Shown: positions 1-8,373 of the stretch, piece after piece
How positions within the stretch are numbered: the stretch's first letter is position 1
How the letters are laid out: every line of letters begins with the position of its first letter
Assembly: GCA_012271135.1 (NCBI GenBank)
Contig: JAAXGZ010000101.1
Location: 7,842 to 66,474, forward strand
Direction: 5' to 3'
DNA from: Caldilineales bacterium
GTDB taxonomy: Bacteria > Chloroflexota > Anaerolineae > Caldilineales > Caldilineaceae
DNA: 58,633 bases
Made by a program: the position numbers and the translations under genes
Notes under the pieces: model-generated
What the model saw: only the letters and a program-made list of their open reading frames with translations
Told to the model about the DNA's origin: nothing
Database searches by the model: none

Positions 1-794
1 CTGACAACTTCATCGCAGACTGGGATCGAACGTCCGCCGTGCTGGAGGAGATACGAACCCGATTGTTCACCGCCGATAACCTCTTGGTCAGCGTGACAGC
101 ACCGTCCGGCGATCAGAGTCGGCTCAGAGAACTGCTGCGGCCGATCCTGGAAAGGCTTCCGGACGCTTCGAGCCACTGCCAGCGGTGGCAGCGCATGCAG
201 TTTCCCGAGGAGGAGGGCCTGGTGGTGCCGGCTCCGGTCCAATTCGTTGGACGGGCCTACGACTTGCGGCAAGCGGGGTACGAACACCATGGTTCGATGG
301 CCGTGGCCGTCAGGTTGATCAACACCTCCTGGCTTTGGGCCAATGTGCGGGAACAGGGGGGCGCCTACGGATGTTCGGCCGGGTACAACCGCCACACCGG
401 CCAGTTTTCCTGCGTCTCCTACCGGGATCCCAATGTCGCCGAAACCCTGGGTGTCTATGACGCGATACCGAGTTTCCTGGACGCCGCGGAACTGAGTGAC
501 CAAGACCTGATCCAACTGATTGTCGGCACGTTCGGATCGTTGGATCGGGACCTGCAGCCCAGAGCCCAAGGCCAGACGGCGTTGGCCAGGTTCCTTACGG
601 GCAGCACGCGCGACATGCGGCAGCAACGCCGGGCGGAGATCTTGGAGACGCGTCCGGCGCATGTGCGCGCCTTCGCCGGATTCCTGCAGGAGGCGGGGGC
701 AACTACCAACACTGTGGTCATGGGGTCGGCGGAAGCGTTGGACAAGGCCGAGACCAGCGGAACCGTGCGTTTCCGCGCGCGAACCGTTCTCTAG
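1..794 (+). CDS. M16C (PreP-like) zinc metallopeptidase, C-terminal part
   Basis: The reading frame is open from base 3 and runs to a TAG stop at 792-794, so the gene begins before the window. The GTG at 39 is internal, because conserved-looking sequence precedes it. The visible 264 residues resemble the last domain of presequence-protease-like M16C peptidases: a helix-rich stretch is followed by the glycine-rich core REQGGAYG and then SYRDPNVAETLGVYD, a typical M16C-associated C-terminal signature. The catalytic HxxEH half is off the window, so activity cannot be judged from here. Proteins of this family degrade peptides inside or outside the cell. The amidase gene follows after 20 bp on the same strand and may be cotranscribed. 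Family assignment is fairly secure; substrate is unknown. Confidence 0.8.
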   Translation, partial: DNFIADWDRTSAVLEEIRTRLFTADNLLVSVTAPSGDQSRLRELLRPILERLPDASSHCQRWQRMQFPEEEGLVVPAPVQFVGRAYDLRQAGYEHHGSMAVAVRLINTSWLWANVREQGGAYGCSAGYNRHTGQFSCVSYRDPNVAETLGVYDAIPSFLDAAELSDQDLIQLIVGTFGSLDRDLQPRAQGQTALARFLTGSTRDMRQQRRAEILETRPAHVRAFAGFLQEAGATTNTVVMGSAEALDKAETSGTVRFRARTVL

Positions 795-814
795 CGGCAT
801 CGGAGTGAAATATT

Positions 815-2146
815 GTGTCCGCCGCGTCCCCGCCCTGGTCGGGGTCTCCCCTAGTTGATCCCCAGCGCCCAGCCAGAGGTCGGAACTGGCCAAGCGCGGC
901 GAAGGCCGAGGCCTGGATGGTGCGCCAAGCAGCGTGGGTTGCCGTCCGCGAACCGGAGGTGCAGGCCCTGGTTTCCGATTGGAACCCACATGGATCTCAA
1001 CTCAATGACCTGCCTGCGGGACCATTGAGGGGGATGCTGGCCGGCATCAAGGACATTTTCCACGCAGACGGTCTCCCCACCCGAGGCGGCACATCCCTGC
1101 CTGTTGAGGTCCTGTCAGGGCCAACCGGCAGCGCTGTGAGACGGCTGGTTCGGGCCGGAGCCATGATTGCGGCCAAGACCGTCACGACCGAATTCGCCTA
1201 CTTCGAACCGGGGCCCACAACGAATCCCTGGCACGCGTCCAGGACCCCCGGAGGCTCCAGCAGCGGCTCGGCCGCGGGTGTTGCCGCCGGTTTCTTCGAT
1301 ATTGCGCTCGGAACCCAAACGGTTGGTTCCGTGATCCGGCCGGCCTCCTTTTGCGGGATTCCCGGCTACAAGCCCACCCTAGGCACCATCCGTCGCGACG
1401 GACTGCTCGTATTTTCCCGGACCGTCGACCACGTAGGCTTGTTCAGCCGCACCTGGGAAGACATGCTGGCCGCGGCCGATGCCCTGTCGATTGTTGCGGC
1501 GCCTCCACCATCGTCAAAACCTCCGGTGCTGGGTCTGGTTACCGGTCCCTATGCGCAACAGGCATCGGGATACATGCGGGGCCAGGTATCCGCATGGTGC
1601 GAGCGCATGGAACAGGCGGGTTTCCAAGTTCGCGAAGTCGCGACCCTGCTGGACATCGAGCAACACAACAACGTGCACCGGGACCTGACCGCCCGCGATT
1701 TGGCGGATCGGCACCGGCAGCTGTTCGCCGACTTCTCGCACCTGTACCGGCCGCGCACAGCGGCCTTGATCGAGGACGGATTGCGCGTTGACAACCACCG
1801 TTACGCGGCCTGTCTGGCCAATAGGGCTGCAATCCAGGCGGAACTACGCGGTGCCATGGTGGCAGCGGGGGTGGACCTGCTGGTCAGCCCGGCGGCCCCG
1901 GACGTGGCGCCGGCCGGCCTCGCTTACACCGGTAATCCGGTCATGAACCTTCCCTGGACGCATGCCGGTGTTCCGGTAGTGACGTTTCCCATCGCCCTGG
2001 ACGACCGGGTCCCTGGGATGCAACTGCCGGTCGGGGTGCAGGTGGCTGCCGGTTTCGGCCGGGACTCCGACCTGCTGCGCTGGTCAAGTACCCTGGCCGG
2101 GTTGTCCGAGCCCTGGCCTCCCAATGCATCGCGTCATGAAAGTTGA
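815..2146 (+). CDS. Amidase signature-family amidohydrolase
   Basis: A 443-residue amidase-signature (GatA-like) enzyme that would hydrolyse a carbon-nitrogen amide bond. The Ser-cisSer-Lys triad can be located: Lys79 in GIKD, the cis-serine region in GGSSSGSA (146-153), and nucleophile Ser172 in TVGSVIRPAS. The GIPGYKPT segment after the nucleophile is also typical. The start is a GTG at 815, preceded by a weak purine-rich stretch (GGAGTG); no ATG fits the N-terminus better. It is about 40 residues shorter than GatA and has no GatB or GatC neighbour, so it is more likely a general amidase or allophanate-hydrolase-like enzyme than a tRNA amidotransferase subunit. The gene overlaps the following PHP gene by 23 bp. 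Substrate is not inferable. Confidence 0.85.
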   Translation: MSAASPPWSGSPLVDPQRPARGRNWPSAAKAEAWMVRQAAWVAVREPEVQALVSDWNPHGSQLNDLPAGPLRGMLAGIKDIFHADGLPTRGGTSLPVEVLSGPTGSAVRRLVRAGAMIAAKTVTTEFAYFEPGPTTNPWHASRTPGGSSSGSAAGVAAGFFDIALGTQTVGSVIRPASFCGIPGYKPTLGTIRRDGLLVFSRTVDHVGLFSRTWEDMLAAADALSIVAAPPPSSKPPVLGLVTGPYAQQASGYMRGQVSAWCERMEQAGFQVREVATLLDIEQHNNVHRDLTARDLADRHRQLFADFSHLYRPRTAALIEDGLRVDNHRYAACLANRAAIQAELRGAMVAAGVDLLVSPAAPDVAPAGLAYTGNPVMNLPWTHAGVPVVTFPIALDDRVPGMQLPVGVQVAAGFGRDSDLLRWSSTLAGLSEPWPPNASRHES

Positions 2147-2822
2147 CCTGCACCTGCACACCCACTTCAGCCCGGACTCCCTGGCCCCAATCCACAAGGT
2201 CATGGAACGAGCGCGGACACTCGGTTTCGACCGGATCGCAATCACCGACCACAACTGCATCCTGGGTGCTCAAATCGCGTGGGAACGGGATCCGGACTTC
2301 ATCATTCCCGGGGAAGAGGTTCGTACGGATGTGGGTGAAGTGATCGCGTATTATGTCAAGGAAGAAGTTCCCAAGGGGCTGCCGTTGTTGAAGACGCTGA
2401 ACCTGTTGGAAGAGCAGGGAGCCGTGATTTCAATCCCGCATCCTGTTGACAGGCTGCGCTCCTCGGCGTTGGGGCTGCAGCACACATTGGAAATCATTGA
2501 ACGCGTGGATGCCGTCGAAGTTCTGAACTCCCGTTGCATGTTTCCCGGGGACAACCGTCGGGCCTTGGAACTGGCGCAGCGACACGGCAAGGCTGTTACG
2601 GCCGGGAGTGATGCCCACATGCCGATGGAAATCGGGCACTGCGGCATCCACCTGCCTGCCTTCGACAACCACGCCGAAGCATTCCGGGCGGTGCTGCAGA
2701 AGGCAGTTCCGTTTGGGGCCATCGGTCCTTGGTGGGCCCACTTCGGGTCCCGCTATGCCAAGATGCGAAAGCAACTGCTTCCGTACGATGCCGGCAACTC
2801 CAAACCCGTCGGACGCCGTTGA
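2124..2822 (+). CDS. PHP-domain metal-dependent phosphoesterase
   Basis: A 232-residue stand-alone PHP domain. Metal-ligand motifs appear in the usual order: DLHLHTHFSPDS near the N-terminus, ITDHN, GEEV, SIPHP and the C-terminal AGSDAH. Such proteins hydrolyse phosphoesters (for example nucleotidase or histidinol-phosphatase-like reactions) with two or three bound metals. The first ATG is at 2124; a second ATG at 2136 gives MKVDLHLHTH, closer to the family norm, and neither has a clear Shine-Dalgarno sequence. The overlap with the amidase suggests translational coupling. Convergent with the anti-sigma gene, with 37 bp between. The substrate cannot be told from sequence. Confidence 0.85.
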   Translation: MHRVMKVDLHLHTHFSPDSLAPIHKVMERARTLGFDRIAITDHNCILGAQIAWERDPDFIIPGEEVRTDVGEVIAYYVKEEVPKGLPLLKTLNLLEEQGAVISIPHPVDRLRSSALGLQHTLEIIERVDAVEVLNSRCMFPGDNRRALELAQRHGKAVTAGSDAHMPMEIGHCGIHLPAFDNHAEAFRAVLQKAVPFGAIGPWWAHFGSRYAKMRKQLLPYDAGNSKPVGRR

Positions 2823-2859
2823 CGGTTCAATAAGAACACGGACGCGGGACGAGCAAGCG

Positions 2860-3462
2860 TCAGGCGTGCGATTGCGCCGGAGTCCTTCCAATCAGATTGC
2901 GCAGGTAGACAAGGCCGATACCTGCCGCGGCCGTCAGCAGCCAAGCGAAGGCGGCGACCCAGGGAGGCATCACCAGCTGCAGTAAGGAATTCGCCTCTGC
3001 AAGCTGCGTGGTGGCCGGAGCCACCGCATTGGCGCCAACCCAGTGCATCAGCGGCCACAGCGATGCATATGACAGCCATGATCCCAGAGCTTCAATTGCG
3101 CCCAACGCGGTGATACCGGGCAACCCGACCAGGCCCAACAGCAGGCGCGCATAGGCGAACAAGGGCGGAATGACCAGAACTGTCAACAAAACTGCCAGCT
3201 TGAGAGGCCGGAACCGTTCAGGCACCGGATCCAGCGCCGCAACGCTGGAGAGCAGCCTTGCCTCCAGTCGTTTCGAGGGTCCTGGAAACTCCAGCCGATC
3301 CATGGCCGCAGATACCGCCCTCAACTCGACTTGCCGGGCCCGGCATGTTCTGCAGTTCGCCAAGTGCTCTTGCAGCCGGACTGCGTCCTCGCGCGTCAAA
3401 CGACCTGCCAACTGGGAGGCCAGCAGCTCCTCAAACCGCGGATGGACAATTCGTACTTCCAT
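2860..3462 (-). CDS. Anti-sigma factor with zinc-finger (zf-HC2) domain
   Basis: A 200-residue membrane protein. Residues 33-40 hold the HxxxCxxC anti-sigma zinc-finger motif (His33, Cys37, Cys40, sequence HLANCRTC). Hydrophobic segments follow at about 87-125 and 165-190, consistent with two or three membrane spans, so the N-terminal domain would hold a sigma factor at the inner face of the membrane. It lies 41 bp downstream of the ECF sigma gene on the same strand, the usual arrangement for a cognate pair. The signal sensed is unknown. The pairing is inferred from order and motif. Confidence 0.83.
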   Translation of the reverse strand: MEVRIVHPRFEELLASQLAGRLTREDAVRLQEHLANCRTCRARQVELRAVSAAMDRLEFPGPSKRLEARLLSSVAALDPVPERFRPLKLAVLLTVLVIPPLFAYARLLLGLVGLPGITALGAIEALGSWLSYASLWPLMHWVGANAVAPATTQLAEANSLLQLVMPPWVAAFAWLLTAAAGIGLVYLRNLIGRTPAQSHA

Positions 3463-3503
3463 GTCTCAAGGCAATCGGTACCGCCCAGCCAGCAGTTCCG
3501 AAT

Positions 3504-4148
3504 TCACACTTGGCCGGATCCGGCCAACAGCAGATCCAAGGCGTCCAACGACGGCTGACGGTCGCGGCGCACGCCCATTTCCCGACGCAGAATGTCTGCC
3601 AGACGGCTGCGTCCCCGGCTGAGCCTGGACTTGACGTTCGACTCGGAGGTTCCGGTGACCTGCGCGATTTCGTGCACGCTCAGGTCGTTCCAGTAGAACA
3701 GGACCAACGTCTCCCGATAGGCTGGCGGCAGCATGGTGAGCCTGGTCATCATGGCCGACTGCCGATCCTGCTGCATGGCCTGATGTTCAGGATCCGGAGC
3801 ATCGTCGGCAAGCCAATCAGCCTGTGCATCGGGATCCGGGGCTTGGGAGGTCGGACGGCGCTTCCGGGCCCTGAGGCGGTCAAGACAACAGTTACGCGTG
3901 ACGGCGAAAATCCATGTGCCATAGGTTCCGCGCCGTTCGTCGAACCGGTCCAGCCGCTGCCAGGATTTTAAAAACGCGTCATGCACGGCATCCTCGGCAT
4001 CTTCCTGGCTTCCAACCAGCGGCCATGCGTATCGCACCAGGGCTGCGTGGTAGGCCATAAACAGAGCACCGTAGGCATCTCCGTTGCCAATCCGGGCGGC
4101 GGCCAGCCAACGTGCCTGGAGCCTTGAGGTTTGTTCATCGGTGAACAT
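3504..4148 (-). CDS. ECF-type RNA polymerase sigma factor
   Basis: A 214-residue sigma-70 family ECF factor. Region 2 is seen in the AEDAVHDAFLKSWQRL stretch followed by RGTYGTWIFAVTRNCCLDRLRARKR. Region 4 is seen in LPPAYRETLVLFYWNDLSVHEIAQ plus TSESNVKSRLSRGR, a helix-turn-helix for the -35 element. An acidic linker (about 100-125) separates them. The start is the ATG at 4146-4148, with no strong Shine-Dalgarno sequence visible. It heads a two-gene unit with the anti-sigma factor and is divergent from the chelatase gene across a 200-bp gap that carries a perfect palindrome. Autoregulation is common for this class but is not shown here. Confidence 0.9.
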   Translation of the reverse strand: MFTDEQTSRLQARWLAAARIGNGDAYGALFMAYHAALVRYAWPLVGSQEDAEDAVHDAFLKSWQRLDRFDERRGTYGTWIFAVTRNCCLDRLRARKRRPTSQAPDPDAQADWLADDAPDPEHQAMQQDRQSAMMTRLTMLPPAYRETLVLFYWNDLSVHEIAQVTGTSESNVKSRLSRGRSRLADILRREMGVRRDRQPSLDALDLLLAGSGQV

Positions 4149-4212
4149 GAGGACCGGTCGGATTCGTATGGAGGGTCTGTTCTATCTACGCCGCACGACG
4201 GCAACAGGTTGC

Positions 4213-4234
4213 AAACCCAAAGCGCTTTGGGTTT
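4213..4234. promoter_or_regulatory. 22-bp perfect palindrome, possible operator
   Basis: The half-site AAACCCAAAGC is followed at once by its exact reverse complement, giving a 22-bp palindrome without spacer. It sits in the 200-bp gap between the divergent ECF sigma gene (start 4148) and the chelatase gene (start 4349). No T-run follows on either strand, so a regulator-binding site is a better reading than a terminator. A TATACT hexamer at 4253-4258 could be a -10 element for the plus-strand gene, but no convincing -35 was found. Confidence 0.5.
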
Positions 4235-4348
4235 CGATGGCAAATCTGATTATATACTGCGCTCTGCGTTGCGGACGCGGCGACGGAAACCGAACCGTGT
4301 CGGGTTGCGCTAGCCAACCGTATTGAACCTGCCAATCGGAAGTGCCCG

Positions 4349-5476
4349 ATGCACACCACCTATCCCTTAACGGCCATCGTCGGTCAGGACCGCATGAAAC
4401 GGGCCCTGATTCTGAACGCCATCAATCCACAGATTGGCGGTGTCCTAATCCGGGGCGAACGCGGCACGGCCAAATCCACGGCCGCGCGTGGTTTGGCCGC
4501 GTTGCTGCCTCCCATCACGGCCGTGGCTGACTGTCCTTTCAGCTGCAATCCGGAGCGGCCCGACCAACTTTGCTTCCAGTGCCGTGAACTGACGAATGTG
4601 GCGTCAGCGCCCACGGTTGAAAAAACCACCGCCTTTGTGGACCTGCCCGTGAGTGCGACCGAAGATCGCGTGGTGGGTACCCTGGACATCGAGAAGGCCA
4701 TCCAGGAAGGCCAAAAGCATTTCGAACCGGGGGTGCTGGCCGCTGCCAACCGGGGGATCCTGTACGTCGACGAAGTGAATTTGCTGGATGACCACGTGGT
4801 TGATCTGCTGTTGGATTCCGCGGCCATGGGGGTAAACACTGTGGAGCGCGAAGGAATCAGCGTGCAGCACCCCTCGCGTTTCGTCCTGATTGGTTCCATG
4901 AACCCTGAGGAGGGTGATCTGCGGCCCCAGTTGTTGGACCGGTTTGCCCATGCCGTGGACGTGACCGGCATCGAGGACGCCGAGGAACGGGTTGCCATCC
5001 TCCAGCGTCGGTTGGAGTACGACCTGGACCCGGACGGTTTCGTGTCCGAGTGGAGGGAAAGGGAAACGTGGCTTGGCGAACAGGTCATCGCTGCTCGCCG
5101 GGGCTACCACGAAGTGGAGTACACCGACCGGGACCTGTACACGATAGCTGCGCTGACCACCAACTTTGGCGTGGACGGACACAGGGCCGACATCGTTATC
5201 CTAAAGACGGCGTGCGCACAGGCGGCATTTGAGGGTCGACGGCAGATCACCACTCGCGACATCCACTACGCCGCCGAATTGGCGCTTCCGCACCGCATGA
5301 AGAAACAGCCCTTCATGGAGGCGGGACTACATCCGGACCATCTGCAGAAGAATTTGGAGGAGGCGGAAGCTCAGGCCCAACAGATGGTCGACAGTGACGA
5401 ACAAGCGACCGAGGATGTCGATGGCACCCAATCCGCCGATGAAAAAAAAGTGAAACGGACGATGACTCGGGCGTAG
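4349..5476 (+). CDS. AAA+ chelatase subunit (ChlI/BchI-like), short product
   Basis: A 375-residue AAA+ ATPase of the Mg/Co-chelatase motor-subunit family. Visible features are the N-terminal IVGQDRMKRAL, Walker A GERGTAKST, a cysteine cluster (CPFSC then CFQC) in the family insertion, Walker B ILYVDEVNLLDDHVVDLLLD, and the GSMNPEEGDLRPQLLDRF sensor/arginine-finger segment. These subunits power insertion of Mg into protoporphyrin or Co into a corrin or related tetrapyrrole. The start is an ATG with GGAAG about 6 bases upstream. The C-terminus turns acidic and Gln-rich and runs across an A8 tract (5442-5449), where a -1 slip would join the VWA frame. No BchH or CobN large subunit lies in the window, so the metal is undecided. 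Confidence 0.88.
   Translation: MHTTYPLTAIVGQDRMKRALILNAINPQIGGVLIRGERGTAKSTAARGLAALLPPITAVADCPFSCNPERPDQLCFQCRELTNVASAPTVEKTTAFVDLPVSATEDRVVGTLDIEKAIQEGQKHFEPGVLAAANRGILYVDEVNLLDDHVVDLLLDSAAMGVNTVEREGISVQHPSRFVLIGSMNPEEGDLRPQLLDRFAHAVDVTGIEDAEERVAILQRRLEYDLDPDGFVSEWRERETWLGEQVIAARRGYHEVEYTDRDLYTIAALTTNFGVDGHRADIVILKTACAQAAFEGRRQITTRDIHYAAELALPHRMKKQPFMEAGLHPDHLQKNLEEAEAQAQQMVDSDEQATEDVDGTQSADEKKVKRTMTRA
5441..5452 (+). other. Probable -1 ribosomal frameshift site (A8 slippery tract)
   Basis: The tract reads GAA AAA AAA GTG in the AAA+ frame. Slipping back one base gives AGT GAA ACG, which enters the VWA frame; that frame is closed by a TGA at 5440-5442, immediately before the tract. The slip point therefore lies at the very start of the overlap between the two frames (5443-5476). 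A_AAA_AA(A/G) is a classical bacterial -1 slippery heptamer. A GAGG at 5411-5414 lies about 27 bases upstream, farther than usual for a stimulatory Shine-Dalgarno, and I saw no strong hairpin just downstream. An undercalled homopolymer (A9 would fuse the frames permanently) is the alternative. Confidence 0.65.
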
Positions 5477-6417
5477 TTGACGAACAGCAGGAAGGCGAAG
5501 GCAACTACCTTCAGCCCGATGACAGTCAACCCCAGAGTTCGTCGTCCGGAGACAAGGCCGGCACCCAGAAACGGGTGGAGGTCGGAGAGCAGTTCGACAT
5601 GCAGAAGGTCACTTCGCCGCTGGACAAGGTGACCCGGGAGAAGGCAGGCAAGCGTTCGTATTCCCGTACCAACCGGAAACGAGGCCGGTACATACGGGCG
5701 GTTCCGGCCGGGGACCGCCCTGAGGATCTTGCGTTCGATGCCACACTGAGGGCGGCGGCGCCGCATCAGAAGCGCCGACGCGCGGCCGACATCGACAACA
5801 GTCTGGCACTCCAACTGAAGATGACCGACCTGCACCGCAAGATCCGGGTCCGACGCACCGGCAACCTCATTTTGTTCGTTGTGGATGCCAGCTGGTCAAT
5901 GGCGGCCAGTGAACGCATGGAAGCCACCAAGGGCGCCATCTTCAGTTTGTTGGTGGACGCCTACCAACGGCGCGACCAGGTTGGGCTGGTGGTTTTCCAG
6001 CGCGATCGAGCGCGTGTTGTGCTGCCGCCAACGAGCAGCGTTGAATTGGCACAGAAGGCGCTGGTTGACCTGCCGGTGGGAGGCAAGACCCCCCTCAGCA
6101 GTGGCTTGTACGTGGCCTGGCGCGTTTTCGAAAACGTGCGCCGCCGCGAACCGGAGACCCAGCCCATGATGATTCTGCTGACGGACGGTGCCGGCAATGT
6201 CAGCATGACCGGGCAGCCGGCGCAGGAGGAGGCGTTGAAGATTGCGGAACTTTATGTCCACTCCGAAATCAAGTCCGTAGTGGTGAACATGGAGCATTCC
6301 GCCTTTGATCGGGGTCTGGCTCAGACCTTGGCGGACAGTCTGCACGCCCAGTGCTACAACCTGCCGGCGCTGAAGGCCGAGACCCTTCTGCAGACGGTGC
6401 AGGAAATCATGGACTAG
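5443..6417 (+). CDS. VWA-domain chelatase subunit (ChlD/BchD-like), fused by frameshift
   Basis: The frame is open from 5443 to 6417 but has no ATG. The only start-like codon before the conserved part is a GTG at 5575 without a clear Shine-Dalgarno sequence. Read through a -1 slip it completes a 689-residue AAA+-linker-VWA protein (367 plus 322 residues), the normal shape of the chelatase D subunit. The linker at 5450-5580 is acidic and rich in Asp, Gln and Ser, as expected. The VWA domain has the MIDAS residues: DASWS, a GGKTPLSSG threonine segment and LLTDGAGN. It also has a basic Arg-rich segment before the domain (residues encoded near 5640-5790). A separately initiated D subunit is possible but less likely. 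Confidence 0.82.
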   Translation, partial: KKSETDDDSGVVDEQQEGEGNYLQPDDSQPQSSSSGDKAGTQKRVEVGEQFDMQKVTSPLDKVTREKAGKRSYSRTNRKRGRYIRAVPAGDRPEDLAFDATLRAAAPHQKRRRAADIDNSLALQLKMTDLHRKIRVRRTGNLILFVVDASWSMAASERMEATKGAIFSLLVDAYQRRDQVGLVVFQRDRARVVLPPTSSVELAQKALVDLPVGGKTPLSSGLYVAWRVFENVRRREPETQPMMILLTDGAGNVSMTGQPAQEEALKIAELYVHSEIKSVVVNMEHSAFDRGLAQTLADSLHAQCYNLPALKAETLLQTVQEIMD

Positions 6418-6544
6418 CCGTCCCCCCAGCGGCTCGTTGCACAGGTGGTCTTCCGGAGGCCGGAGCGCGGACAATCCGAACGCACAGACAACCGGGGAGT
6501 GCTACGATTGCGCATTCCGCAAGATTGAGACGAGGTCATGCGTC

Positions 6545-7303
6545 ATGGCTCTGACACAAGAACAGATCACCAGATACAAGCGCGACGGCTTCCTGAATGC
6601 CATCGACGTGGTCGGAAAACAGGAGGCGTCGCAGTACGCCACCGAGTTCGACCGAATTGAACAGCACGTTGGCCGTGAGCGGGCCCAGATTGAGCTCATC
6701 GACTATCACTTCGAGGAAGAATTCATTTGGCGGCTGGCCACCAACGAGATCATTCTCGACTGCATCGAAGGCCTGATTGGCCCCAACATCCTGTTGCTTG
6801 CCACGCACTTCTTCAACAAGTACGGCGAAGGCAGGTTGGGTGAGTCCTATGTTGCATGGCACCAGGACGTGACGTTCTGGGGCCTTGAACCGCCGCTGGC
6901 GGTTACTGCGTGGTACGCGGTCGACAACAGCGATGTCGAAAACGGTTGCATGCAGGTGATCCCGGGTTCCCACGATCTGGGTCTGCTTGAACACGGGCAG
7001 GCCGAACGGGAAGGCAATCTCCTAAGCATCAACCAGGAGGTATCGGTGTCGCCGGCCCAGGCCGCCACCGCAACGAACTTGGAGCTGCGGGCCGGCCAGA
7101 TGTCGATCCACGACGGAACTCTCATCCACGGTTCCCTGCCGAACCACTCGACGCGGCGGCGCTGTGGCCTTACACTGCGATACGTTCCGACTTGGATCAA
7201 GCAGACGGAGGACAACTCGCACGGCAAAAGCTGGAGGGTCCTCCTGGTACGCGGCGAAGACACGTACCGGCATTTCGAAGAGGTCCCGACACCATTCGCA
7301 TAG
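6545..7303 (+). CDS. Phytanoyl-CoA dioxygenase (PhyH) family protein
   Basis: A 252-residue Fe(II)/2-oxoglutarate-dependent oxygenase of the PhyH family. The iron facial triad is visible as WHQD followed later by the distal IHGSLPNHS, and the 2-oxoglutarate-binding arginine probably lies in the STRRRCGLTLRY segment. GCMQVIPGSHDLG before the distal His is a typical PhyH stretch. The start is the ATG at 6545, chosen because GAGG lies 9 bases upstream and the conserved N-terminus begins there; the open frame continues farther upstream without family similarity. Substrate is unknown; the family hydroxylates a wide range of small molecules. It follows the chelatase genes by 127 bp and could share a transcript. 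Confidence 0.85.
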   Translation: MALTQEQITRYKRDGFLNAIDVVGKQEASQYATEFDRIEQHVGRERAQIELIDYHFEEEFIWRLATNEIILDCIEGLIGPNILLLATHFFNKYGEGRLGESYVAWHQDVTFWGLEPPLAVTAWYAVDNSDVENGCMQVIPGSHDLGLLEHGQAEREGNLLSINQEVSVSPAQAATATNLELRAGQMSIHDGTLIHGSLPNHSTRRRCGLTLRYVPTWIKQTEDNSHGKSWRVLLVRGEDTYRHFEEVPTPFA

Positions 7304-7355
7304 GATGCCATGCCACCCCTCGCACCGGGGAGGGCCGCCTACAAACAAGCCTTGG

Positions 7356-7378
7356 CTCCTGGCATGCGATGCCAGGAG
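7356..7378. terminator. Perfect 10-bp hairpin between convergent genes
   Basis: The arms CTCCTGGCAT (7356-7365) and ATGCCAGGAG (7369-7378) pair fully around a GCG loop. It lies in the 247-bp gap between the PhyH gene and the xdhC gene, which converge. No T-run follows on either strand, so termination is plausible but not typical. The rest of the gap (7304-7550) shows no gene. Confidence 0.45.
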
Positions 7379-7550
7379 TGCGTCTTCGGGTTGGCACGCG
7401 ACCGTCACACGTTCCAGTAACCGGACCGCCGGCCGAATCGAGCATTTCGCATAGCAAAATCATTGAAGGATGTGCCCCCGGCGCGATCGATGCCTAGAGC
7501 CTCCGATAGCGCGGCTCAGCTTGGGTTGGCACCTAAAGAAAACCAGGGTG

Positions 7551-8333
7551 TCAGCCCCGCATGCTCATCGCGGCCTGTGGGCCCCGGTAGTGCACCATGA
7601 TGATTTCCCCCAGGATGGCCACCGCAATCTCGGCCGGGGTCCTGCCACCGATGTCCAGTCCGATGGGCGCGTGTACCTTGCTGAACAAGGCACGGTCCAG
7701 GTTGTACTCCGACTCCAGGAGTTCCCACACCGCGCGTATCCGTCGCTTGCTTCCAATCATGCCGATGTAAGCCAGATCGTCCCCGATCAGTTCGGTCAGG
7801 CAATCAACATCGTGCTGGTGGCCTCTGGTGACCAGCACGATACTCGTGTGCCGATCAAGCTGCCCGGCGTTCCGCATTGATTGGAGGGTCGGCACCAACG
7901 GTGCAGCCCGAACTTGATCGGCGGTGGGGAACCGGGCTTGGTTGGCGTATTGCGGCCGATCGTCCAGCACAGTCACCTGGAATTCGCAGAGGTTGGCCAT
8001 GCTGGCCAGCGGCACGGCTATGTGGCCGGCACCTACGATGATCAGGTGGGAAGGTGCGGCATGCACCTCAACGAACAGGTCACACTCTAACTCCTTGGTC
8101 CGGATGTGCAATGCCTTGCTGTCCCGACCGGAGATGATCTCCAACACCTGCCTTACGATCGCTCCGGACAACCGGAGTGGGCCCATCTGTGCGGTGCCAT
8201 CGGTAGGATCGACAAGGCACTGGTCGCCAACCGACATCCCCGACGAGGTTTCTCCACGGGTCAACGTGACCACGGCGACCGACTTGCGTCCGCGCAATGC
8301 TCGATTCAGTTCCTGGAGCAGGGACAGATCCAT
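7551..8333 (-). CDS. XdhC-family protein (Rossmann domain), molybdoenzyme maturation
   Basis: About 260 residues. The C-terminal two thirds form the XdhC Rossmann domain: HLIIVGAGHIAVPLASMA near the middle, then TVLDDRP, LVTRGHQHD and IGMIGSKRRI, and a final HAPIGLDIGGRTPAEIAVAILGEI. XdhC proteins bind and sulfurate molybdenum cofactor for xanthine-dehydrogenase-type enzymes. The N-terminal part looks like an XdhC_CoxI domain that has lost its usual GGGC and CGG motifs. The start chosen is the ATG at 8333, giving MDLSLLQEL, typical of the family. A GTG at 8399 would add 22 residues, and neither has a clear Shine-Dalgarno sequence. It is last in a minus-strand cluster with mocA and the small CoxI-domain gene, 249 bp from the latter. 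Confidence 0.85.
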   Translation of the reverse strand: MDLSLLQELNRALRGRKSVAVVTLTRGETSSGMSVGDQCLVDPTDGTAQMGPLRLSGAIVRQVLEIISGRDSKALHIRTKELECDLFVEVHAAPSHLIIVGAGHIAVPLASMANLCEFQVTVLDDRPQYANQARFPTADQVRAAPLVPTLQSMRNAGQLDRHTSIVLVTRGHQHDVDCLTELIGDDLAYIGMIGSKRRIRAVWELLESEYNLDRALFSKVHAPIGLDIGGRTPAEIAVAILGEIIMVHYRGPQAAMSMRG

Positions 8334-8373
8334 GCCAATCAAGCCGTCGGCACCCGACGGGAACGGTGCAGGA

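Noticed and set aside
815..2146. Amidase as GatA of a GatCAB complex
   Set aside because: No gatB or gatC beside it and a glnS with tRNA-Gln elsewhere in the window; a general amidase is more likely.
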